This document shows, in pieces, positions 7,586-10,678 of a DNA stretch of 10,678 nucleotides. The position numbers were made by a program, and so were the translations under genes. How positions within the stretch are numbered: the stretch's first letter is position 1; the number at the start of each line of letters is the position of its first letter. The DNA comes from Minisyncoccota bacterium (lineage in GTDB: Bacteria > Patescibacteriota > Minisyncoccia > Minisyncoccales > Minisyncoccaceae): NCBI GenBank assembly GCA_028711945.1, contig JAQTRG010000012.1, forward strand, positions 1 to 10,678, given 5' to 3'. The notes beneath the pieces were generated by a model that was not told the DNA's origin, made no database searches, and worked only from the letters and a program-made list of their open reading frames with translations.

Positions 7586-9154
7586 CTACATCTTCTCAGG
7601 AGCAGAGACTCCCATAATATCTAATGTATTTCTTAGAGCAATCTTAGCTGCTGCCACTAATCCTAATCTAGCTTCCCTTAATTTCTTGTCTTCTGTCAAA
7701 ACATGGCAATCATTATAGAACTTGTGGAATGTTGTGGCTAAATCAATAGCATATTGAGGAATCCTATGAACTTCATAGTCTAATGCAGTATCTTCAATAA
7801 CCTCAGGCAATTTCAATATCTGTTTCATCAACTCAATCTCCTTTTCATGAGTTAACAATTCAACATTCTTAATCTTAGATATCTTTCTAATCTTTTTAGA
7901 ATTCTTTAAGATAGAAGACATTCTAGCATGAGCATATTGAACACTAAAAACAGGATTCTTTTCTGATTGCTCTTTTGCTAAATCTAAATCAAAACTCAAA
8001 TGAGTATTAGCTGATTTCATTAAAAAGAAGAAACGAATAACGTCAGGAGATAATTCATCTAATAAATCATCCATCGTTATCGCTGTTCCCAATCTCTTAG
8101 ACATACGAACTGTTTTCCCATCTTTCATGACAGTAACAAACTGAAGTAAAATTACTTCTAGTTTTCCTTTGTGCCCTATTGCTTCAACTCCAGCCATTAA
8201 TCCAGGAACATCACCAAAATGATCTGCTCCCCAAACATTAATCACCTTATCAAACTTTTGTTTCTCAAACTTGTATTTATGATAAGCAATATCTCCAGCT
8301 AAATATGTTTTCTCATTATCGCTTTTAATTACTACTCTATCTCTCTCGTCACCAAAAGACATAGAATTAAACCATGTTGCTCCTTCTTGTTCGTACAAGA
8401 AACCTTTCTTTCTTAAAAGATTAATTACTAAATCAACTTCTTTCTTGTTATACAAAGTTGATTCTGAAAACCATTCATCAAATTTAATATTTAAATTCTT
8501 AACAGTTTTCTTAATCATGCTATTCAAGATAATCTTAGAAGCTTCCTTCCCTATCTTGTATGCATCCTTTCCTTTAATTTTTTTATTCAACTTATCAATA
8601 TACTCTCCTGTGTATTTTGCTGCTTCATCTTTTAAGACAGAATGGCCTAAGGATAAGATTTGTTTTCCAAAATCATTAACATAGTATGCTTTCTTAACCT
8701 TATACCCTGCTGTTTTTAGAGTATTAGCTAAAACATCTCCAAAGGGACCACCTCTTCCATTGCCAACCGTTAAAGGACCTGTTGGATTAGCTGAAATAAA
8801 CTCAACTTGAATCTTTTGTTTTTTAGAAGGGAGTGTCCCAAACTTCTTTCCCTTTTTCAAAACTTCATTAATTTCTTTTAAAACAATATCGGGAGAAACA
8901 AAGAAGTTGATAAAGCCAGGACGAACAACTTCTATCTTTTCAAAATGCTTGCCTTTTATCCCTTCCTTTATCTTTTCAGCTATTTCCATTGGATTATTTT
9001 TCTCTGCCTTTCCTATCTCCATAGCAACACTAATTGAATAATCACCAAAAGAAGCCTCTTTAGGCCTTAAAACTTTAACTGAAAAATCACCATTAAAACC
9101 ATTGTTCTTAAGTGATTCTATAACTGATTTCCTTATCTCTTCTCTTATGTTCAT
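7586..9154 (-). CDS. argS: Arginyl-tRNA synthetase with TVGN in place of HIGH
   Basis: This class I synthetase charges tRNA-Arg. The N-terminal Add-1-like tRNA-binding domain covers about residues 1-100. SANPTGPLTVGNGRGG (121-136) is the class signature region; the usual HVGH is T129-V-G-N132. VWGADHFGDVPGL (307-319) matches the family's GADH-H-G-YxP segment. The KMSKS-equivalent is VRMSKRLGT (349-357). The DALR anticodon-binding domain includes VQYAHARMSSIL (405-416) and ends in MGVSAPEKM, as expected. At 522 residues it is slightly shorter than the usual 550-580. It is first in its operon, followed by the DpnI-like gene. A -10-like box (TAGAAT) lies exactly 6 nt before the ATG and no Shine-Dalgarno is visible, so a leaderless start is likely. 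Confidence 0.97.
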   Translation of the reverse strand: MNIREEIRKSVIESLKNNGFNGDFSVKVLRPKEASFGDYSISVAMEIGKAEKNNPMEIAEKIKEGIKGKHFEKIEVVRPGFINFFVSPDIVLKEINEVLKKGKKFGTLPSKKQKIQVEFISANPTGPLTVGNGRGGPFGDVLANTLKTAGYKVKKAYYVNDFGKQILSLGHSVLKDEAAKYTGEYIDKLNKKIKGKDAYKIGKEASKIILNSMIKKTVKNLNIKFDEWFSESTLYNKKEVDLVINLLRKKGFLYEQEGATWFNSMSFGDERDRVVIKSDNEKTYLAGDIAYHKYKFEKQKFDKVINVWGADHFGDVPGLMAGVEAIGHKGKLEVILLQFVTVMKDGKTVRMSKRLGTAITMDDLLDELSPDVIRFFFLMKSANTHLSFDLDLAKEQSEKNPVFSVQYAHARMSSILKNSKKIRKISKIKNVELLTHEKEIELMKQILKLPEVIEDTALDYEVHRIPQYAIDLATTFHKFYNDCHVLTEDKKLREARLGLVAAAKIALRNTLDIMGVSAPEKM

Positions 9155-9160
9155 AACTAT

Positions 9161-9169
9161 ATTCTATCA
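9161..9169 (-). promoter_or_regulatory. Putative argS extended -10 element, leaderless geometry
   Basis: On the minus strand TGATAGAAT (9169-9161) is separated from the argS ATG by 6 nt (ATAGTT). It is nearly identical to the glyQS element (TGATAGTAT, also 6 nt). No good -35 sits 17 nt upstream (GTTTAT). A TTGTCA at 9197-9192 is 16 nt from an alternative TATTTT, and it is the complement of the -35 of the divergent promoter. Confidence 0.45.
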
Positions 9170-9191
9170 GAAAATAGAGAAAAATAAACCA

Positions 9192-9220
9192 TTGACAATA
9201 ATTCTTTAATGTTTTACCAT
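9192..9220 (+). promoter_or_regulatory. Putative promoter of the uncharacterised gene at 9345
   Basis: A perfect TTGACA (9192-9197) is followed by a 17-nt spacer and TACCAT (9215-9220, 4 of 6 matches to TATAAT). Transcription would begin near 9227, giving a leader of about 118 nt before the GTG start. The promoter region is shared with divergent argS. Confidence 0.5.
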
Positions 9221-9226
9221 CTTTAT

Positions 9227-9344
9227 GCATTAAGGATCGAAGAAATTGCACTCATATGCCATTTCTCCGTTCCTTGAAAATCAGGTTCGGGAATCAACTT
9301 GTAGAGGTTTTCTACAATTATTTGAATTTAACAAGGTGATTATC
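9227..9344 (+). promoter_or_regulatory. Long structured 5' leader with a hairpin and a possible upstream reading frame
   Basis: This is the inferred leader between the promoter and the GTG at 9345. It contains a perfect 7-bp hairpin, TTGTAGA (9299-9305), loop GGTTT, TCTACAA (9311-9317). It also contains a 27-codon reading frame from ATG 9256 that stops at TGA 9337-9339, inside the Shine-Dalgarno of the main gene. No U-tract follows the hairpin, so it is not a standard terminator. No known riboswitch pattern was recognised. Translation of the small frame is speculative, as no Shine-Dalgarno precedes it. Confidence 0.35.
9333..9340 (+). promoter_or_regulatory. Strong Shine-Dalgarno deciding the GTG start at 9345
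   Basis: AAGGTGAT is an 8-nt match to the complement of the 16S rRNA 3' end (AAGGAGGTGAT family register). The AGG lies 8 nt before GTG 9345. It is the only strong Shine-Dalgarno beside a start codon in the window, and it selects this start over the in-frame TTG at 9246 and GTG at 9336. Confidence 0.7.
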
Positions 9345-9974
9345 GTGACGACTGAAGATTTAATCAAAGACATTAACAATGCAAAAACTTTTGAAGACTG
9401 CATGTATTTCTTTCCCAACCAAACGAAAGAAATACAATTATATGTTCTTTCCTGTGCAGAAAAACTTGCAACTGAGAGCATTCACTATCTCACAATTGTC
9501 CAAAAACATCCAGACACAATAACAAAAGAAATTATATTAATGGATGCTATCGCAACTGCCAAAGAAACAAAAGATTATACAAACATCTTTGAGTATATTA
9601 CTAAATCATTCTTTTATTCTAATAAAGCAATTGTAATCATTGAATACTTGATTGAAAAAGCAATACTTCCATCAAAATCATTTGACAACATCGGAAGTGT
9701 TTACAAGGTAATTGCTGAGGAAAACATTCTATTCCCTTCTGAAACACGTAAGCACTTTAAGATTATTACTATCAACTATGCGACAAAAAGTATCGTCGCA
9801 TTCGCCCACAAAAACTCTCTTGCAAAGCTGCTAAAGAACGATTTACCAATGTCAGCGATAAAATTAATGGAATGTACATTAATCCTTGAAGATCTTAAAA
9901 AGATCACACAAGAATTACCCGAAAATCATCCTGCAAAAAGTATTATTGAGGAAATATGCCAGAATAATAAATAA
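9345..9974 (+). CDS. Uncharacterised all-helical cytoplasmic protein
   Basis: With the GTG start at 9345 the protein has 209 residues and begins MTTEDLIKDINNAKTFEDC. An in-frame TTG at 9246 would add 33 residues, but it lacks a ribosome site. The sequence reads as a run of amphipathic helices with short breaks, such as TKEIQLYVLSCAEKLA, ITKEIILMDAIATAKE and SNKAIVIIEYLIEKAI, in a rhythm compatible with an alpha-solenoid (HEAT/TPR-like) fold. No signal peptide, transmembrane helix, cysteine cluster or catalytic motif is visible. I do not recognise the family. It differs from its neighbours in having a long leader, a strong Shine-Dalgarno and a GTG start. It is a single-gene unit, bounded by its own promoter and a clear terminator that overlaps its stop codon. 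Confidence 0.85.
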   Translation: MTTEDLIKDINNAKTFEDCMYFFPNQTKEIQLYVLSCAEKLATESIHYLTIVQKHPDTITKEIILMDAIATAKETKDYTNIFEYITKSFFYSNKAIVIIEYLIEKAILPSKSFDNIGSVYKVIAEENILFPSETRKHFKIITINYATKSIVAFAHKNSLAKLLKNDLPMSAIKLMECTLILEDLKKITQELPENHPAKSIIEEICQNNK

Positions 9975-9993
9975 ATATCTGGCTTCTTTTTTT
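9958..9993 (+). terminator. Intrinsic terminator overlapping the end of the uncharacterised gene
   Basis: GCCAGA (9958-9963) pairs perfectly with TCTGGC (9978-9983) across a 14-nt AT-rich loop, followed by TTCTTTTTTT (9984-9993). The gene's TAA stop (9972-9974) lies inside the loop, so the last codons form the 5' arm. Confidence 0.85.
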
Positions 9994-9998
9994 ACATC

Positions 9999-10027
9999 TT
10001 TCAATATATATAAAAATCAGATAATAT
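9999..10027 (+). promoter_or_regulatory. Putative smpB promoter, leaderless geometry
   Basis: TTTCAA (9999-10004), a 17-nt spacer and TAATAT (10022-10027) are followed by 6 nt (AAACAT) and the smpB ATG at 10034. The hexamers are weak (3 and 4 of 6 matches), but the spacing repeats that of glyQS and the phosphatase gene. A GATAAT (10020-10025), 8 nt from the ATG, is an alternative -10. Confidence 0.4.
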
Positions 10028-10033
10028 AAACAT

Positions 10034-10495
10034 ATGAGCCTAGTTCAAAACAAAAAAGCATATTTTGACTATGAAATCCTCGAAAAATTCGATGCTGGCT
10101 TGTCTTTGAATGGTCAAGAAGTTAAGTCTTTAAGAACTAGAGGTATTACCCTGGCTGGCACATATATCCTCGTTAAACAGGATAAAACGGGCAATACAGA
10201 GGCTTTCTGGATTGGAGCAAACATTCCTCCATATCAGCCGTATAATGCAGGCAAAGGCTATGATCCTAAAAGAGACAGAAAACTGCTTTTAAACAGAGAA
10301 GAAATCAATTATTTGCTAGGAAAATCAATGGAAAAGGGCTTGACTTTAGTGCCACTTTCGGTTTATACTAAAACACACAAAATAAAGCTTGAATTTGGCC
10401 TTGCCAAAGGAAAGAAGAAGTTTGACAAAAGAGATTCTATCAAGAAAAGAGAAGTTGATAGAAAAATAAGAGAAGAGTTGAAAACAAGGGGGTGA
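10034..10495 (+). CDS. smpB: SmpB, tmRNA-binding ribosome rescue protein
   Basis: SmpB binds the tRNA-like domain of tmRNA and fits it into the A site of ribosomes stalled on messages without a stop codon. This 153-residue protein has the normal length. It shows the OB-fold signatures YFDYEILEKFDAGLSLNGQEVKSLR (residues 11-35), WIGANIPPY (57-65), RDRKLLLNREEI (80-91), and GLAKGKKKFDKRDSIKKRE (about 120-140). It ends in the basic tail DRKIREELKTRG that enters the mRNA channel of empty ribosomes. The start is the only plausible ATG, with no Shine-Dalgarno and a -10-like box 6 nt upstream. The last codons and the TGA stop (10493-10495) overlap the 5' end of tmRNA by 8 nt, so the two genes are physically interlocked. 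Confidence 0.97.
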   Translation: MSLVQNKKAYFDYEILEKFDAGLSLNGQEVKSLRTRGITLAGTYILVKQDKTGNTEAFWIGANIPPYQPYNAGKGYDPKRDRKLLLNREEINYLLGKSMEKGLTLVPLSVYTKTHKIKLEFGLAKGKKKFDKRDSIKKREVDRKIREELKTRG

Positions 10496-10678
10496 ATTCG
10501 CTTCGACAAAAGTTTGAAAATAGTATGCAAGCCGAGTATTCTCTAATCTCGCAAAACTTAGAGAACTCAAACAAGTGTAAACTTTTTTGAACAACCCGCA
10601 CTAGCATACGCTTAGTGCGTGTCCTCCTGCCGATTCTCGCTGGGCAGTACAGGGCATAAACATCGCGAGGCCGGTAAT
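10488..10678 (+). ncRNA. ssrA: tmRNA (ssrA), 5' part; 3' end beyond window
   Basis: tmRNA acts as both tRNA and mRNA to free stalled ribosomes and tag their products. The 5' end GGGGGUGA (from about 10488) would form the acceptor stem. UUCGAC follows 14 nt later (10502-10507), the tRNA-like-domain hallmark. UGCAAGCCGAG (10526-10536) matches the conserved UGCAUGCCGAG stretch. PK1 is visible as an H-type pseudoknot: CGAG (10533-10536) with CUCG (10548-10551), and UUCUCUAA (10539-10546) with UUAGAGAA (10558-10565). The tag frame follows. Helix H5 is CGCACUA (10597-10603) with UAGUGCG (10613-10619) and encloses the stop codon. PK2 begins with CUGCC (10627-10631)/GGCAG (10643-10647) and CUCGC (10636-10640)/GCGAG (10665-10669). 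No convincing promoter lies between smpB and ssrA, so the precursor probably comes from a joint transcript. The exact 5' nucleotide could be off by one. Confidence 0.93.
10577..10615 (+). other. tmRNA-encoded proteolysis tag reading frame
   Basis: After PK1, the frame GUA AAC UUU UUU GAA CAA CCC GCA CUA GCA UAC GCU UAG encodes VNFFEQPALAYA and then stops. The second residue Asn and the small, hydrophobic ending resemble known tags (E. coli ANDENYALAA). An A at position -4 before GUA agrees with the resume-codon rule. The frame is open further upstream, so the exact resume codon is inferred. The stop UAG lies in the 3' strand of helix H5, as is usual. Confidence 0.7.

Noticed and set aside
9225..9233. 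Minimal frame ATG CAT TAA at the predicted transcription start
   Set aside because: A two-codon frame is expected by chance in AT-rich DNA and has no further support.
9256..9317. tRNA-like look of GGTTCGGGAATC in the leader
   Set aside because: No acceptor or anticodon stem can be built around this T-loop-like string.
9246..9344. N-terminal extension of the helical protein from TTG 9246
   Set aside because: TTG without a ribosome site, while GTG 9345 has a near-ideal Shine-Dalgarno at proper spacing.
10455..10483. Possible internal ssrA promoter with TTGATA in smpB
   Set aside because: At 17-nt spacing the -10 would read TTGAAA, which is too weak to support a separate promoter.
10493..10590. 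Read-through of the smpB TGA as glycine (as in SR1/Gracilibacteria)
   Set aside because: The downstream bases fold as tmRNA, SmpB has its normal length at this stop, and no gene here uses in-frame TGA.

Overview
The window is AT-rich and gene-dense, with tightly packed and sometimes overlapping genes. It looks like part of a small, streamlined bacterial genome. Its gene content fits a Patescibacteria/CPR member, possibly Parcubacteria-like: single-chain glycyl-tRNA synthetase, eukaryote/archaea-like (type 2) isoleucyl-tRNA synthetase, an arginyl-tRNA synthetase with a TVGN class I signature, a secreted repeat protein, and few Shine-Dalgarno sites. This placement is inference from gene style; no 16S or marker search was possible. 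TGA acts as an ordinary stop (end of smpB), which argues against the TGA=Gly lineages SR1/Gracilibacteria.

Minus strand, read from high to low coordinates. argS (9154-7586) is followed after 28 bp by a small zinc-ribbon protein (7557-7126) that resembles the catalytic domain of the methyl-directed nuclease DpnI. A weak AT-rich hairpin and a new promoter separate it from a second cluster: a histidine phosphatase (7051-6455) overlapping ileS by 8 bp (6462-3586), then 5 bp later a membrane-anchored repeat protein (3580-1949). After an 87-bp gap with its own promoter comes glyQS (1861-527). It overlaps by 11 bp a multi-pass membrane protein (537 to beyond position 1) that is cut by the window edge.

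Plus strand. Divergent from argS is an uncharacterised helical protein (9345-9974). It has a long structured leader, a strong Shine-Dalgarno and a GTG start, and ends in a clear intrinsic terminator. smpB (10034-10495) follows, and its last codons and stop run directly into the 5' end of tmRNA (ssrA, from about 10488 to beyond the window). The tmRNA shows the UUCGAC motif, a PK1 pseudoknot, a tag reading frame ending in ALAYA-stop inside helix H5, and the start of PK2.

Three aminoacyl-tRNA synthetases plus the SmpB-tmRNA ribosome rescue system make this a translation-centred region. The most interesting points are: (1) the smpB stop codon lies inside mature tmRNA, so tmRNA maturation should turn smpB mRNA into a non-stop message; (2) a stand-alone DpnI-like nuclease domain with a D-QxK active site; (3) a repeated promoter geometry placing the -10 box exactly 6 nt before ATG, which suggests leaderless transcripts for most operon-first genes here.
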